Below, one piece after another: positions 26,188 through 35,605 of a stretch of 64,000 nucleotides of DNA (the first letter of the stretch is position 1; the number at the start of each line of letters is the position of its first letter). The stretch is from the NCBI RefSeq assembly GCF_029892685.1, contig NZ_JARXVD010000016.1:1-64000 (forward strand), given 5' to 3'. Source of the DNA: Mycobacterium sp. OTB74. Lineage in GTDB: Bacteria; Actinomycetota; Actinomycetes; Mycobacteriales; Mycobacteriaceae. A model generated the notes under the pieces. It saw nothing but the letters and a program-made list of their open reading frames with translations, ran no database searches and was not told the origin of the DNA. The position numbers and the translations under genes are program-made.

Positions 26188-27207
26188 ATCGACACTCATC
26201 CCGGCGTCCGATCAGGGCTCATCGATTTCCACACCCACGCCATCGACCCCCACCTGCCGGACCTCCGGCAGCACTATCCGGACGACCGCTGGCCGGGCGT
26301 CGAGCACACCAACGAGACCGATGCGGTTCTGACCTTCGGTGGTGCCGCCTACCGTCGCATTGATCACCGGTGCTGGTCAGCCGACGCCCGTCTTGCTGAC
26401 ATGGATCGCGACGGCGTTGCGATGCAAGTACTTTCGCCAATTCCGGTCACGTTCTGCTATCAGGCGTCAGCGGTTGGCGCGGCGGAACTGGCGTCGGCCC
26501 AAAATGAATTCTTCGCCCGCGTCGTGCGTCAGCACCCGACCCGCTTCGCCGCACTCGCCGCGGTCGCCCTGCAGGAACCCGACTTGGCGATTGACGAGAT
26601 GCGAAATCGCATGAACCAGCCGGGATTCATCGGAGTCGAAATCGGCACGCAGGTCGCGGGCCGTGAACTCGGAGACGAGTGCTTCGACAGATTCTTCGCC
26701 GTCGCCGCCGAACTCGGCGCCCTCGTGCTGGTGCATCCCAGCGACCAGGACCTGCTGCCCCGGACAACTCAAGCGGGCCTCGGCTTCGGCGCTGGGATGC
26801 CCACCGAGACCGGCACGGCGGCAGCCCTCCTGATCGCCAGCGGCGCGCTGCAGCGCCGCCCACATGTCCGGCTCTGTCTGGCGCACGGCGGCGGGACTCT
26901 GCCCGCGATGACCGGCCGCATGGACAAGGGAGCAATCATCGCGGGGTCGAGCGCTGATTCCCCTGACCGCCCTGGCCGCCTTGCCCGCCAAATGTGGTGC
27001 GATTCATTGACCTACAACCGCAGCGCACTTGACGCGGCGATAGAAACCTTCGGTTGCGACCATGTCGTTTTCGGATCGGACTACCCGTTCCCGGCGATAC
27101 CGGAGCCCTTCGACGCGGTCGTTGCCGATCTGCCTGACGACCGGCGGCAAAAAATCTTCCGTACCAATCTGGAGGGATCATGGCGCATTTCCTGGGCCTC
27201 GGCCTAA
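26188..27207 (+). CDS. Amidohydrolase-family (ACMSD-like) decarboxylase, apparently with an ATC start
   Basis: About 339 residues. The metal site DFHTH (H15, H17) is followed by LVHPSD, LAHGGGTLP and FGSDYPFP, the full ligand set of the ACMSD/gamma-resorcylate decarboxylase group, which removes CO2 from aromatic or ring-cleavage carboxylates. The first canonical start in frame is the ATG at 26401, which would delete the HxH motif. An in-frame stop (26182-26184) limits the upstream side. The only well-placed start is ATC at 26188, six bases after AGAGG, so I annotate from there; a lost or mis-sequenced ATG is the alternative. The gene overlaps the next by 28 bp and heads the operon. Confidence 0.75.
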   Translation: MDTHPGVRSGLIDFHTHAIDPHLPDLRQHYPDDRWPGVEHTNETDAVLTFGGAAYRRIDHRCWSADARLADMDRDGVAMQVLSPIPVTFCYQASAVGAAELASAQNEFFARVVRQHPTRFAALAAVALQEPDLAIDEMRNRMNQPGFIGVEIGTQVAGRELGDECFDRFFAVAAELGALVLVHPSDQDLLPRTTQAGLGFGAGMPTETGTAAALLIASGALQRRPHVRLCLAHGGGTLPAMTGRMDKGAIIAGSSADSPDRPGRLARQMWCDSLTYNRSALDAAIETFGCDHVVFGSDYPFPAIPEPFDAVVADLPDDRRQKIFRTNLEGSWRISWASA

Positions 27208-28256
27208 CGCATTATCCGTTGCTGGCCGGCACCGATGAGCACATGGCATCCCTGTTGCGGTGGACGCTGGCGGACCCCGACATCCCCGCCGAGGCGAAGG
27301 ACCCAGCTAGCTGGCCGGCTTCTATGCGTGCCGAATGGGGCGTCGACGGCGGTGTCGCCACAGCTGCTCATCACCGAAAACTGTTGGTCGACAACCTTGC
27401 TCGCTGCCGCGATGCACTCGATGAATTCAGACCCGACGTACTGGTGGTGTGGGGCGACGACCAATACGAAAACTTCCGCGAAGAGGTCATCCCTCCGTTC
27501 TGCGTGCTGGCCTATGGAGACGTCGAAGTGGACCCGTTCGAAGTGATGACCAAGCGCGGCAGCCCTAATGCCTGGGACCTGCCCGACGATACGACGATGA
27601 CGTTGCACGGCGAACCCGACGGAGCCCGCCGTCTCGCCGACCAACTGCTCGAACGCGGCTTCGACGTGGCCTACTCGTATCAGAAACGGGCAAATTCGCC
27701 GTTCCCACATGCCATCGCCAATACTCAGTTGTTTCTGGACTATCCGCACGCCGGGCGTGAGTTCCCCTACCGGATGATTCCCATCACCGTGAACTGCTAT
27801 GGCCAGCATGCGATTACGCGGCGCGGCGGGCTGGCGCGATTCGCGGAGATCGCCAACGAGAGACTGGATCCGGTCGGCCCGTCCCCCGCACGATGCTTCG
27901 CGCTGGGCCGAGCCGTGGCACAGTCTTTCGCCGACACCGAGCTTCGGGTTGCGCTGATCGCCTCATCGAGTTGGTCGCATGCATTTCTTGCTGACAAGAC
28001 CTGGCACATCACCCCGGACACCGAGGCGGATCAGCGGCTCTACCACGCGTTCACCGCACAGGACTGGAGCACGTGGACCGCAACCACCACCGCCGACATC
28101 GTCGATGCCGGCCAGCACGAAATGTTGAATTGGTTCTGCTTGGCCGGTGCCGCTGACGCACTGGGCCTCGAGCTCGCGTGGTCAGAGTTGGTCACCACCG
28201 ATGTCTTCAACTCCAACAAGTGTTTTGCAGTGTTCCGCGAAAGGAGTCAACGATGA
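27180..28256 (+). CDS. Class III extradiol ring-cleavage dioxygenase (LigB family)
   Basis: 358 residues. N-terminal LGLTHYPLL carries the first iron histidine (H11); further family features are VVWGDDQYENF, the ITVNCYGQH region and SSSWSHAFL. LigB-type enzymes use Fe(II) and O2 to open catechols beside a hydroxyl. GGAGGG precedes ATG. Position after a decarboxylase and before a C-C hydrolase and Rieske genes says it cleaves the catechol made by the Rieske dioxygenase and dihydrodiol dehydrogenase. It is a single chain, longer than LigB itself, and there is no separate LigA-like gene. The substrate is probably a carboxylated or alkyl catechol. Confidence 0.85.
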   Translation: MAHFLGLGLTHYPLLAGTDEHMASLLRWTLADPDIPAEAKDPASWPASMRAEWGVDGGVATAAHHRKLLVDNLARCRDALDEFRPDVLVVWGDDQYENFREEVIPPFCVLAYGDVEVDPFEVMTKRGSPNAWDLPDDTTMTLHGEPDGARRLADQLLERGFDVAYSYQKRANSPFPHAIANTQLFLDYPHAGREFPYRMIPITVNCYGQHAITRRGGLARFAEIANERLDPVGPSPARCFALGRAVAQSFADTELRVALIASSSWSHAFLADKTWHITPDTEADQRLYHAFTAQDWSTWTATTTADIVDAGQHEMLNWFCLAGAADALGLELAWSELVTTDVFNSNKCFAVFRERSQR

Positions 28257-29077
28257 CGACGTCAATCGTTTCGGCACACATGATCAATGCCGGAGGTATC
28301 GAAACCAGCTATCTCGAGGCCGGCTCGGGCCCACCAGTGATCATGCTGCACGGCTCGGGCCCGGGTGTGTCTGGAACAGCCAACTGGCAGTACAACATTC
28401 CGGTTCTGGCCGAAAAGTTCCGCGTCTTGGCCCCCGACCTCGTCGGCTTCGGAGCCACCGAGCGGCCCATGGACATCGTCTATTCGCTGCGCGCTTGGAC
28501 CGACCAAGTTTGGGCATTCCTCGACGCACTCGGCCTCGAGCGGGCCGCGATCGTCGGCAACTCTCTCGGAGGGCGCATCGCGCTGCAGATGGCCACCGAT
28601 CACCCGGAGCGGATCTCGCGGATGGTGCTCATGGGCGCACCCGGTGTGGGCATGACTCTGACCGAAGGTCTCGCTGCGCTGCGGGCGTACGAACCGTCGC
28701 ATAATGCGATGCGCGACATGTTGCGCAATTACTTTGCCGTCGACCCAACGCTGATCACCGATGAGCTCGTCGCGATCCGGTATGAAGCGAGTATCGCTGA
28801 CGGCGCCTTCGAGGCCTACCGCGCAATGTTTTTCGATCCGCGGCACAAGGGATCCGATCTCGGCATCACTGAAGACGAAGTACGCGCGATCGCCACGCCC
28901 ACGCTGCTCGTTCACGGCCGTGAAGACAAAGTGGTTCCGGTGTCGGTGTCGGTAACGATGGTGGGCCTGTTACCCAACGCCGACCTGCACGTGTTCAGCC
29001 GGTGCGGGCACTGGACCCAGATCGAACGGGCCGACGAATTCTCCGCGCTGGTTTCCGATTACCTGGGGCGATCATGA
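28253..29077 (+). CDS. Meta-cleavage-product C-C hydrolase (BphD/MhpC/CmtE type)
   Basis: 274 residues. Serine hydrolase with nucleophile S104 in GNSLGGR, Asp in HGREDKVVP and His in CGHWTQIE. MLHGSGPGVSG and PDLVGFGATE are the oxyanion and cap-entry signatures of ring-fission-product hydrolases. It would split the vinylogous diketone into 2-hydroxypenta-2,4-dienoate (or homologue) and a carboxylic acid. Starts in an ATGA overlap with the dioxygenase, with AAAGGAG ahead. Confidence 0.9.
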   Translation: MTTSIVSAHMINAGGIETSYLEAGSGPPVIMLHGSGPGVSGTANWQYNIPVLAEKFRVLAPDLVGFGATERPMDIVYSLRAWTDQVWAFLDALGLERAAIVGNSLGGRIALQMATDHPERISRMVLMGAPGVGMTLTEGLAALRAYEPSHNAMRDMLRNYFAVDPTLITDELVAIRYEASIADGAFEAYRAMFFDPRHKGSDLGITEDEVRAIATPTLLVHGREDKVVPVSVSVTMVGLLPNADLHVFSRCGHWTQIERADEFSALVSDYLGRS

Positions 29078-30381
29078 GTTCCGAGGTCGAAACCTGGAGC
29101 GCCGCAGTGCCTGACGCGGCAATCGAACCGGTGGTGGTCGACGACCGGACGAACCACACCTTCCGGGTACACCGCTCGGCGATGACCTCGCCGGAGGTGC
29201 ATCGCGCCGAGATCGAACGGATCTTCGCCAAATCGTGGCTATACGTGGGCCACGAGTCGGAGATTCCGAACCCCGGAGATTTCGTGCGCCGACCGCTGGC
29301 TGGTCGGCCGATCTTCATGGTGCGGGGCGTAAACAGCGGGAATATCAACGTGTTCCACAACTCGTGCACACATCGAGGCGCACTGGTCTGCCGCCAGGAT
29401 AAGGGCAGCGCCAAGGTGTTCTCTTGCTTCTACCACGCTTGGTCCTTCGACACCGAAGGCAATCTGAAGGGCGTACCCGACCGCGACGCTTACCAGGGCG
29501 GCGTCAAGTTCGACGAATTGGGTCTGGCGCGGGTGGCACGTGTCGAGTCTTATCGAGGCTTCGTCTTCGCCAGCTTCGATCCCGAGATCGTCGACCTGCA
29601 GACCTATCTCGCCGACGCCAAGGACTACCTCGACTTGGTGATCGACGGATGCGGCGGCAACGTCGAGATGGCCCGGGGAACCAACGAGTACAGCTTCACC
29701 GCAAACTGGAAGCTATTGGTGGAGAACAGCATTGATGGCTATCATGCTCAGTCCACGCACGATACCTACTTCAAGTATCTGGTGTCGATCGGCACCGATC
29801 TGCAGGGTGGCGTCAAGGGACGAGCGGTGGCGCTTGGCAACGGGCACGCGGTGATCGAGTATTCCGCGCCATGGGGTCGTCCGGTCGCCAAGTGGGAACC
29901 GCTCTTCGGAGAAGACGCCCGCGACGAAATCGACCGGCTCCGAACCGATCTGGTCAGCCGTCACGGCGAGGAGCGGGCCCACATGATGTCCGAGGTCAAC
30001 CGCAATCTGCTGATCTATCCCAACTTGATCATCAACGACATCATGGCGGTCACCGTGCGGACCCTCTTCCCGTCCGCCCCCGATCGAGTGGATATCACTG
30101 CCTGGGAACTGGCTCCGGTGAACGAGTTGCCGTCACTGCGCCAGCGGCGGCTCGACAGCTTTCTGACATTTCTGGGTCCGGGTGGGTTCGCCACCCCGGA
30201 TGATGTCGAGGCATTGGAGTCCTGCCAGCAGAGCTTTGCCGGCGGCGGCGTCGAATGGAGCGACATTTCCCGGGGAATGGGGCGCGGGCCCATGGCCAAC
30301 GACGAAGAGCAGATGCGCGAGTTCTGGCGGCGTTGGCAACAGCAGATGGGTGCGGCAGCGGACTTGGGGCGTGCGCAATGA
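29074..30381 (+). CDS. Rieske ring-hydroxylating dioxygenase, alpha subunit
   Basis: 435 residues. The Rieske [2Fe-2S] site is C98-x-H100 and C118-x2-H121 (SCTHRG and SCFYHAW). The mononuclear iron ligands are H224 and H229 in ENSIDGYHAQSTH with a later Asp. This is the catalytic subunit that inserts both atoms of O2 into an arene to give a cis-dihydrodiol. The beta subunit follows with a four-base overlap, as in benzoate, biphenyl and p-cumate systems. The upstream in-frame extension is only overlap with the hydrolase gene. Substrate class is not readable, but pairing with carboxylate-type enzymes favours an aromatic acid. Confidence 0.92.
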   Translation: MSSEVETWSAAVPDAAIEPVVVDDRTNHTFRVHRSAMTSPEVHRAEIERIFAKSWLYVGHESEIPNPGDFVRRPLAGRPIFMVRGVNSGNINVFHNSCTHRGALVCRQDKGSAKVFSCFYHAWSFDTEGNLKGVPDRDAYQGGVKFDELGLARVARVESYRGFVFASFDPEIVDLQTYLADAKDYLDLVIDGCGGNVEMARGTNEYSFTANWKLLVENSIDGYHAQSTHDTYFKYLVSIGTDLQGGVKGRAVALGNGHAVIEYSAPWGRPVAKWEPLFGEDARDEIDRLRTDLVSRHGEERAHMMSEVNRNLLIYPNLIINDIMAVTVRTLFPSAPDRVDITAWELAPVNELPSLRQRRLDSFLTFLGPGGFATPDDVEALESCQQSFAGGGVEWSDISRGMGRGPMANDEEQMREFWRRWQQQMGAAADLGRAQ

Positions 30382-30872
30382 CTGCCGCCGCTGTTTCCGT
30401 TGACCGTCAGCAGGTCGAGGACTTTCTGTACGCCGAAGCCGACCTCCTGGACTCGTGGTCGCTGGATGACTGGTTGGCGCTGTTCGACGAGGATGCCAAG
30501 TACGAGGTGCCGTGCAACGACACCCCCGATGGCGATCCTCGCACCGACCTGCTGCTGATCAACGATGACATCGCACGCCTGCGGGCACGGGTGGCGCGGC
30601 TCAGCAGCCGCCGGGCTCACCGGGAGTACCCGCATTCCCGTACCAACCACCAGGTCTTCAATGTTCGGGTAACCGGTAACGAGAACGGTGAGATTGGTGT
30701 GACGGCCTCGTTCACGGTGTGGCGGTTTCGTGGTGGCAAGACGTGCTGCTATGTCGGGCGGTACCGCTATCGTCTTCGATTGTCCGGCAACGGATTCCGA
30801 ATCGCCTTCAAACGGGCAGAACTGGACATGACGGACCTGCGCGCCGTCTCCGACGTGGCGATCATCTTGTGA
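30378..30872 (+). CDS. Rieske dioxygenase, beta subunit
   Basis: 164 residues, NTF2-like fold typical of aromatic-ring dioxygenase small subunits: VEDFLYAEADLLDSWSLDDWLALFDEDAKYEVP at the N-terminus and FKRAELDMTDLR near the end. Structural partner of the alpha subunit in an alpha3beta3 assembly. Starts at the ATGA overlap with the alpha gene and its stop overlaps the following GTG. No ferredoxin or reductase gene follows. Confidence 0.9.
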   Translation: MTAAAVSVDRQQVEDFLYAEADLLDSWSLDDWLALFDEDAKYEVPCNDTPDGDPRTDLLLINDDIARLRARVARLSSRRAHREYPHSRTNHQVFNVRVTGNENGEIGVTASFTVWRFRGGKTCCYVGRYRYRLRLSGNGFRIAFKRAELDMTDLRAVSDVAIIL

Positions 30873-31633
30873 GCGCCACATCGGCGGGCCGGACCGCGAT
30901 TGTCACCGGCGCGTCCTCCGGAATCGGACTGGGCATCGCGCGGCGCCTGACCGCCGACGGCGCCCGTGTCTTTGTGGCAACGCGGTCGAAGGAAGATCTG
31001 GAGAAAGTCGGGCACCAGATTGACATTGCCGGCGGATTCGTCGGAGAGCTGCAGCAGGCAGGTGTAGCCGATGACTTGTTGGTAGCAGCGATCGAGGTGC
31101 TGGGCCACGTCGACGTGTTGGTCAACAACGCCGGCGGCGGGATGATCCGCCCGACGCTGGAGCACACCGAGGAGTCGCTGCGGGCCACCATCGACAACAA
31201 CCTGTGGACGACGATTTACTGCGTGCGAGCAGTGTTGCCGCACATGGTGTGTCGCGAGCACGGGCGCATAATCAATATCGGCGCCGATTCGGTGCGTACC
31301 GGCTTGATGGACCACGCGATGTACAACGCCGCGAAGGGCGGCGTCCACGCCATGGTCAGCGGACTGGCACGCGAGTTCGCAGGGGCGGGCATCACGGCGA
31401 ACACCGTTGCTCCGTGCTACGTCCGTACCCCGGAGCTTGCGGAATTGCTCGAATCTGGCCAAGCGCCTGCGCGACTCGTAGAAGTCATCGCGGAAGGAAC
31501 CGCGCTTGTGCCCGTCGGGCGCCCCGCCGATCCGGCCGAGATCGCGGCTGTGGTCGCCTTTCTTTCCGGCCCGGACAGCCAATTCGTCACCGGGCAAACA
31601 ATTTACGTCAACGGCGGCAGCAGCATGGGCTGA
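30869..31633 (+). CDS. SDR, probable cis-dihydrodiol dehydrogenase
   Basis: 254 residues from GTG (GTGA overlap). TGASSGIG (13-20), NNAGGG, and catalytic Y152/K156 in YNAAKGG are all present. In this position it should oxidise the Rieske product to a catechol with NAD+, like BenD/CmtB-type enzymes. 29 bp separate it from the hydratase, the only sizeable gap inside the operon. Confidence 0.85.
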   Translation: MSATSAGRTAIVTGASSGIGLGIARRLTADGARVFVATRSKEDLEKVGHQIDIAGGFVGELQQAGVADDLLVAAIEVLGHVDVLVNNAGGGMIRPTLEHTEESLRATIDNNLWTTIYCVRAVLPHMVCREHGRIINIGADSVRTGLMDHAMYNAAKGGVHAMVSGLAREFAGAGITANTVAPCYVRTPELAELLESGQAPARLVEVIAEGTALVPVGRPADPAEIAAVVAFLSGPDSQFVTGQTIYVNGGSSMG

Positions 31634-31662
31634 CCGCCCTTCGCACGACTTTCAAGGAATCC

Positions 31663-32460
31663 ATGACCACCATGACAATGCCTGTGCGTCAGGCCGCGAA
31701 CCGACTGATCACCGCTGCAGCGACATCAAGACAATGCGAGCCAGTGCGTAACATACTGGGCGCCAACGACATCGCGGCAGCATACTCGGTGCAGCAATTG
31801 CTCACCGAGGACTCCCTTGCACGGGGACGCCGGATCGTCGGCCACAAGATCGGCCTTACCTCCCCGGCGGTGCAGCGGCAGCTTGGCGTCCACCAACCCG
31901 ATTCCGGGGTACTGTTCGCCGATATGCAGGTGGCCGCGGGCACCACCGTCGCAGCAGGAAAACTACTGCAGCCCAAGGTCGAAGCCGAGATCGCCTTCAT
32001 CCTCGCCGAGGATCTGGACGGCGACCTGTCGGAATCTCGGATCAGAGCTGCGGCCGCTCTAGCGGTGCCCGCCATCGAAATCGTCGACTCCAGGGTGCGC
32101 GACTGGTCGATCAGCATCGTCGACACGATCGCCGACAACGGTTCGTCTGCGCTATTTGTATTGGGCGCCGAAACTGTGCCTGCAGTTGATCTCGACTTCC
32201 CTTCTCGCACAATGCGGCTTACCGAAGACGGTGCGGAGGTCTCCGCCGGTCGCGGCTCGGACTGCCTGGACAGCCCGCTCAACGCGCTTGCGTGGCTTGC
32301 CCGCACCGCCCAAGAAAACGGATCTCCGCTGCGCGCCGGGCACGTCGTCCTTTCCGGCGCCCTGGGTCCGATGGTGCCTGTGCGTCCGGGCAGCACGTAC
32401 GTCGCCGACATCGACGGTGTGGGTTCGGTCGAGGTGTCGTTCGCGGAGGCAGCCCGATGA
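31663..32460 (+). CDS. 2-hydroxypenta-2,4-dienoate (2-keto-4-pentenoate) hydratase
   Basis: 265 residues, FAA-hydrolase-like fold. [24 protein letters not shown] and [15 protein letters not shown] contain the metal-binding acidic pair (E-x-E) of MhpD/XylJ/HsaE hydratases; [12 protein letters not shown] is also diagnostic. It adds water to the dienoate to give 4-hydroxy-2-oxovalerate. ATG preceded by AAGGA. First of the three lower-pathway genes. Confidence 0.92.
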   Translation: MTTMTMPVRQAANRLITAAATSRQCEPVRNILGANDIAAAYSVQQLLTEDSLARGRRIVGHKIGLTSPAVQRQLGVHQPDSGVLFADMQVAAGTTVAAGKLLQPKVEAEIAFILAEDLDGDLSESRIRAAAALAVPAIEIVDSRVRDWSISIVDTIADNGSSALFVLGAETVPAVDLDFPSRTMRLTEDGAEVSAGRGSDCLDSPLNALAWLARTAQENGSPLRAGHVVLSGALGPMVPVRPGSTYVADIDGVGSVEVSFAEAAR

Positions 32461-33398
32461 CCCGGACCAAGGTCGCCGTCATCGGCTCGGGCAACATCGG
32501 CACCGATCTGATGATCAAGGTGCTGCGATTGTCGGAGACGCTCGAGATGGGCGCGATGGTGGGCATTGATCCGGACTCCGACGGATTGCGCCGGGCACAG
32601 CGCTTCGGCGTACCGACGACTGCTGACGGCGTGCGCGGGTTGCTCGAGATGCCCGAGTTCGACAACATCGCAGTGGTTTTCGATGCGACCTCAGCTTCTG
32701 CGCATCTGGAGAACTCTCGTCTGCTCGCACCCCTTGGCAAGAGCCTGGTCGATCTCACTCCCGCGGCCCTCGGCCCGTTCGTGGTTCCGGCGGTCAACCT
32801 GAGCGAACATCTCGGCAGCTCGAACGTCAACATGGTGACCTGCGGCGGACAGGCCACCATTCCCATCGTCGCGGCCGTCGCCGCCACTACCCCGGTGTTG
32901 TACGCCGAGATCGTCGCTTCGATCGCGTCGAAATCAGCCGGACCGGGCACGCGTGCCAACATCGACGAGTTCACCGAAACGACTGCGAAGGCGCTGCAGG
33001 TCGTCGGCGGTGCGAAACGGGCGAAGGCCATCATCGTGCTCAACCCCGCCGATCCCCCGCTGATCATGCGCGACACCGTGCACTGCCTGATCGGGAATGT
33101 CGACCTTGACGACGTCGAAAAGAGCGTGACGGCAATGGTCGACGACGTCGCCGCGTATGTACCGGGCTACCGGCTTAAACAGCGCGTGCAGTTCCGCAAG
33201 CTCGAGACCGACGACTCAGCCCGTGAATTGGTGGACCCCAAGCACGGCCGCGCGAACTGGCAGGTCTCAGTGTACCTGGAGGTCGAGGGTGCGGCGCATT
33301 ATCTGCCCGCGTACGCCGGCAACCTCGACATCATGACCTCGGCCGCCCTGCGGGTGGGTGAAAATCTTTCCGCGCCAACACAAGAGCGAATGCCATGA
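32457..33398 (+). CDS. Acetaldehyde dehydrogenase (acylating), BphJ/DmpF/HsaG type
   Basis: 313 residues. Rossmann N-terminus [14 protein letters not shown], catalytic C129 in [10 protein letters not shown], and [13 protein letters not shown] are hallmark segments. It oxidises acetaldehyde or propionaldehyde, channelled from the aldolase, to the acyl-CoA using NAD+ and CoA. Four-base overlaps on both sides keep it stoichiometric with the aldolase, its known complex partner. Confidence 0.95.
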   Translation: MTRTKVAVIGSGNIGTDLMIKVLRLSETLEMGAMVGIDPDSDGLRRAQRFGVPTTADGVRGLLEMPEFDNIAVVFDATSASAHLENSRLLAPLGKSLVDLTPAALGPFVVPAVNLSEHLGSSNVNMVTCGGQATIPIVAAVAATTPVLYAEIVASIASKSAGPGTRANIDEFTETTAKALQVVGGAKRAKAIIVLNPADPPLIMRDTVHCLIGNVDLDDVEKSVTAMVDDVAAYVPGYRLKQRVQFRKLETDDSARELVDPKHGRANWQVSVYLEVEGAAHYLPAYAGNLDIMTSAALRVGENLSAPTQERMP

Positions 33399-34399
33399 CA
33401 CAGCTGTACATCCAGGACGTAACCCTTCGCGACGGTATGCACGCCGTCCGCCATCGGCTACCGGTCGACCGACTGCGCGCGATCGCCGCCACCCTCGACG
33501 CCGCCGGGGTCGCAGCCATCGAAGTGGCCCACGGCGACGGCCTGGCCGGCTCGAGCCTCACCTACGGCCCCGGCAGTTCGACCGACGGCCAGTGGATCGC
33601 GGCCGCGGCCGAGGTGGTCAAGAACGCACGGCTGACGACGCTACTGCTCCCGGGGATCGGCACCATCCACGACCTTGTCGCCGCCCACGACCTCGGTGTC
33701 ACATCAGTGCGAATTGCCACCCACGCCACCGAGGCGGATATCGCCGAACAACACATCGGCAAGGCCCGCGACCTGGGCATGGACGTGTCGGGCTTCTTGA
33801 TGATGTCACACATGGCGACACCGGATGTGCTTGCGCGACAAGCGAAACTGATGGAAGACGCCGGAGCGCACTGCGTATATGTCACCGATTCCGGTGGACG
33901 ATTGACGATGCGCGGTATACGCGACCGGGTAAGCGCCTATCGCGATGTCCTGAACTCGGAAACCCAGATCGGTATCCACGCACACGAGAACCTGTCGCTG
34001 TCGGTCGCCAACTCGGTGGTCGCTGTGGAGGAAGGCGCCTACCGGGTCGACGCGTCGCTGTGTGGACACGGCGCCGGAGCGGGCAACTGCCTCATCGAGG
34101 CGTTCATCGCGGTTGCCGATCTGTACGGCTGGCAGCACGGCTGCGACCTGTTTGCACTACAGGACGCCGCCGAGACGCTGGTCCGCCCGATCCAGGACCG
34201 ACCGGTGCGCGTGGACAGGGAAACCCTGACACTGGGATACGCCGGCGTCTACTCCAGCTTTCTACGTCACGCCGAAAACGCCGCGCAGGACCACAATCTG
34301 GACGTGCGCGACATTCTGCTCGAGGTCGGCCGACGCGGCCTGGTCGGCGGGCAGGAGGACATGATCGGCGACGTCGCATTGGACCTCGCGACCAGATAG
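33395..34399 (+). CDS. 4-hydroxy-2-oxovalerate aldolase, BphI/DmpG/HsaF type
   Basis: 334 residues. HMGL/DRE-TIM barrel with the R-D pair in [10 protein letters not shown] (residues 9-18), HxH metal ligands in GIHAHEN, and [14 protein letters not shown]. It splits 4-hydroxy-2-oxoacids to pyruvate and an aldehyde. Closing gene of the meta-cleavage operon; no clear terminator hairpin follows before the next promoter. Confidence 0.95.
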   Translation: MTQLYIQDVTLRDGMHAVRHRLPVDRLRAIAATLDAAGVAAIEVAHGDGLAGSSLTYGPGSSTDGQWIAAAAEVVKNARLTTLLLPGIGTIHDLVAAHDLGVTSVRIATHATEADIAEQHIGKARDLGMDVSGFLMMSHMATPDVLARQAKLMEDAGAHCVYVTDSGGRLTMRGIRDRVSAYRDVLNSETQIGIHAHENLSLSVANSVVAVEEGAYRVDASLCGHGAGAGNCLIEAFIAVADLYGWQHGCDLFALQDAAETLVRPIQDRPVRVDRETLTLGYAGVYSSFLRHAENAAQDHNLDVRDILLEVGRRGLVGGQEDMIGDVALDLATR

Positions 34400-34428
34400 T
34401 TTCGAGCCGACTATCCCCCAGCGAGTCA

Positions 34429-34456
34429 TTGCACAATCGGTCTGACCATTTTAAAG
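34429..34456 (+). promoter_or_regulatory. Promoter with FadR-like operator, DUF3237 gene
   Basis: Candidate -35 TTGCAC (34429-34434) and -10 TTAAAG (34451-34456) with a 16-base spacer. The spacer contains CGGTCTGACCA (34438-34448), one base off TGGTCnGACCA. The predicted start lies about 40 bp before the ATG at 34507. Confidence 0.6.
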
Positions 34457-34506
34457 TGGGGTCTGCGTTTCGGCCAATTGTCAAGTCACGCAAGGAGTCG
34501 GGAACC

Positions 34507-34965
34507 ATGAACCCGTACCAGACAGAACACTTATTCACCTATCGGTTAAAACTCGCGCAGCCGCAGGTGATCGGCCCCGTGCCGGGCGACGTTCGCCTCG
34601 ACTTCCCCATCATCGGCGGTGAGGTGACCGGTCCCCGCCTACAGGGCAGCGTGAAGCCCGGTGGGGCTGACTTCGGCACACTGCGCACCGACGGCATCTT
34701 CCTTGTCGACGTCCGCGGCGCGCTGGAGAGCCACGATGGCGCGCTGATCGAGATCACCTACACAGGCGTGATGGATCTCGGTCCGGACGGCTACGAAAAG
34801 TTCCTAAGCGGCGAGGCCCCCGCCAGCGCCGCCGTGCGTGCCGCCGCCCGCTTCCGCACCGCGCATCCTGCATACGCGTGGCTGAATCGCTTGCAATGCA
34901 TCTCCATCGGTCAGGCGACTCCGGCAACGCCGGAAGTCACTTTCGACGTCTATGCGCTGAACTAA
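34507..34965 (+). CDS. DUF3237-family protein
   Basis: 152 residues: an all-beta DUF3237 protein, with the typical LFTYRL start, GGEVTGPRLQGSVKPGGADF, and ALIEITYTGVMDLG. These small proteins are frequent beside aromatic and steroid catabolism genes but lack a proven reaction. Preceded by AAGGAGTCGGGAACC. It has its own promoter with the shared operator, placing it in the same regulon as the CoA ligase and ring-acid genes. Its stop overlaps the convergent TetR stop by four bases. Confidence 0.85.
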   Translation: MNPYQTEHLFTYRLKLAQPQVIGPVPGDVRLDFPIIGGEVTGPRLQGSVKPGGADFGTLRTDGIFLVDVRGALESHDGALIEITYTGVMDLGPDGYEKFLSGEAPASAAVRAAARFRTAHPAYAWLNRLQCISIGQATPATPEVTFDVYALN

Positions 34966-35591
34966 CGGCGGGTAGGCGCATAGAGCGTGTTCCAAACGAT
35001 GCCCGCGTAGGCCTCGGACAATTGTTCCTGGCCGACCTCCGACTCGGCCCGCACCATTCGGTGCAGGCCACGTTCGGCCATCCACTGCAGCCAGTACGCA
35101 GTTTCGGCAGCGGGTAAGGCGGAGTCGACAAACCCGCCGGCCTGCCCGGTTTCGATATGCGCTTGCAGTCCACCGATGTATTGGCGCATCGCGGCGTCGA
35201 CGGCCTCGCGCACGCCGTGATCGGTACCGATCGCTTCGTGGGTCGCCGTCATGAGCTCGGGATGGGCCCGGTAGGCGTCCATGATCTGTTCCAGCGCTAC
35301 GCGCACGTCGTCCTTAGTCGCCGTGCCGTCCAACGACCACCATGCCTGCGTAGCGTCAAGGATGACTTGCGTGAACTCTTCGTACCAGGTGCGCAGCAAG
35401 TTGGTCTTATCCACGAAGTAGGCGTAGAACGTCGAGCGCGAGATTCCTGCCTGCGCGACCACATCAGCGACCATGACGTCCGCATACGTCGCTCCGGACC
35501 GGAGCTGCTGTTCCACGACTTCCAAGACGCGCACCCGCAGCTCATCGCGGCGTGCCTGACCTTGTTTAGGGGCGGATTCCGCAGCCGTCAT
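34962..35591 (-). CDS. TetR-family regulator
   Basis: 209 residues. N-terminal helix-turn-helix ADVVAQAGISRSTFYAYFVDKTNLL (about residues 40-65), with an all-helical ligand domain containing three tryptophans. Last gene of the NMO/acyl-CoA dehydrogenase operon, 14 bp after the dehydrogenase stop, so it is probably autoregulated with that operon. A perfect 8-bp inverted repeat at 37732-37751 in the operon promoter is its best operator candidate. Confidence 0.88.
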   Translation of the reverse strand: MTAAESAPKQGQARRDELRVRVLEVVEQQLRSGATYADVMVADVVAQAGISRSTFYAYFVDKTNLLRTWYEEFTQVILDATQAWWSLDGTATKDDVRVALEQIMDAYRAHPELMTATHEAIGTDHGVREAVDAAMRQYIGGLQAHIETGQAGGFVDSALPAAETAYWLQWMAERGLHRMVRAESEVGQEQLSEAYAGIVWNTLYAPTRR

Positions 35592-35605
35592 GTCTTCACG
35601 CTAGG

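Noticed and set aside
33358-34965. A 535-codon open frame spanning the aldolase and DUF3237 genes
   Set aside because: Its upstream part is an arginine-rich shadow frame of the aldolase; only the part from the ATG at 34507 is a real protein.
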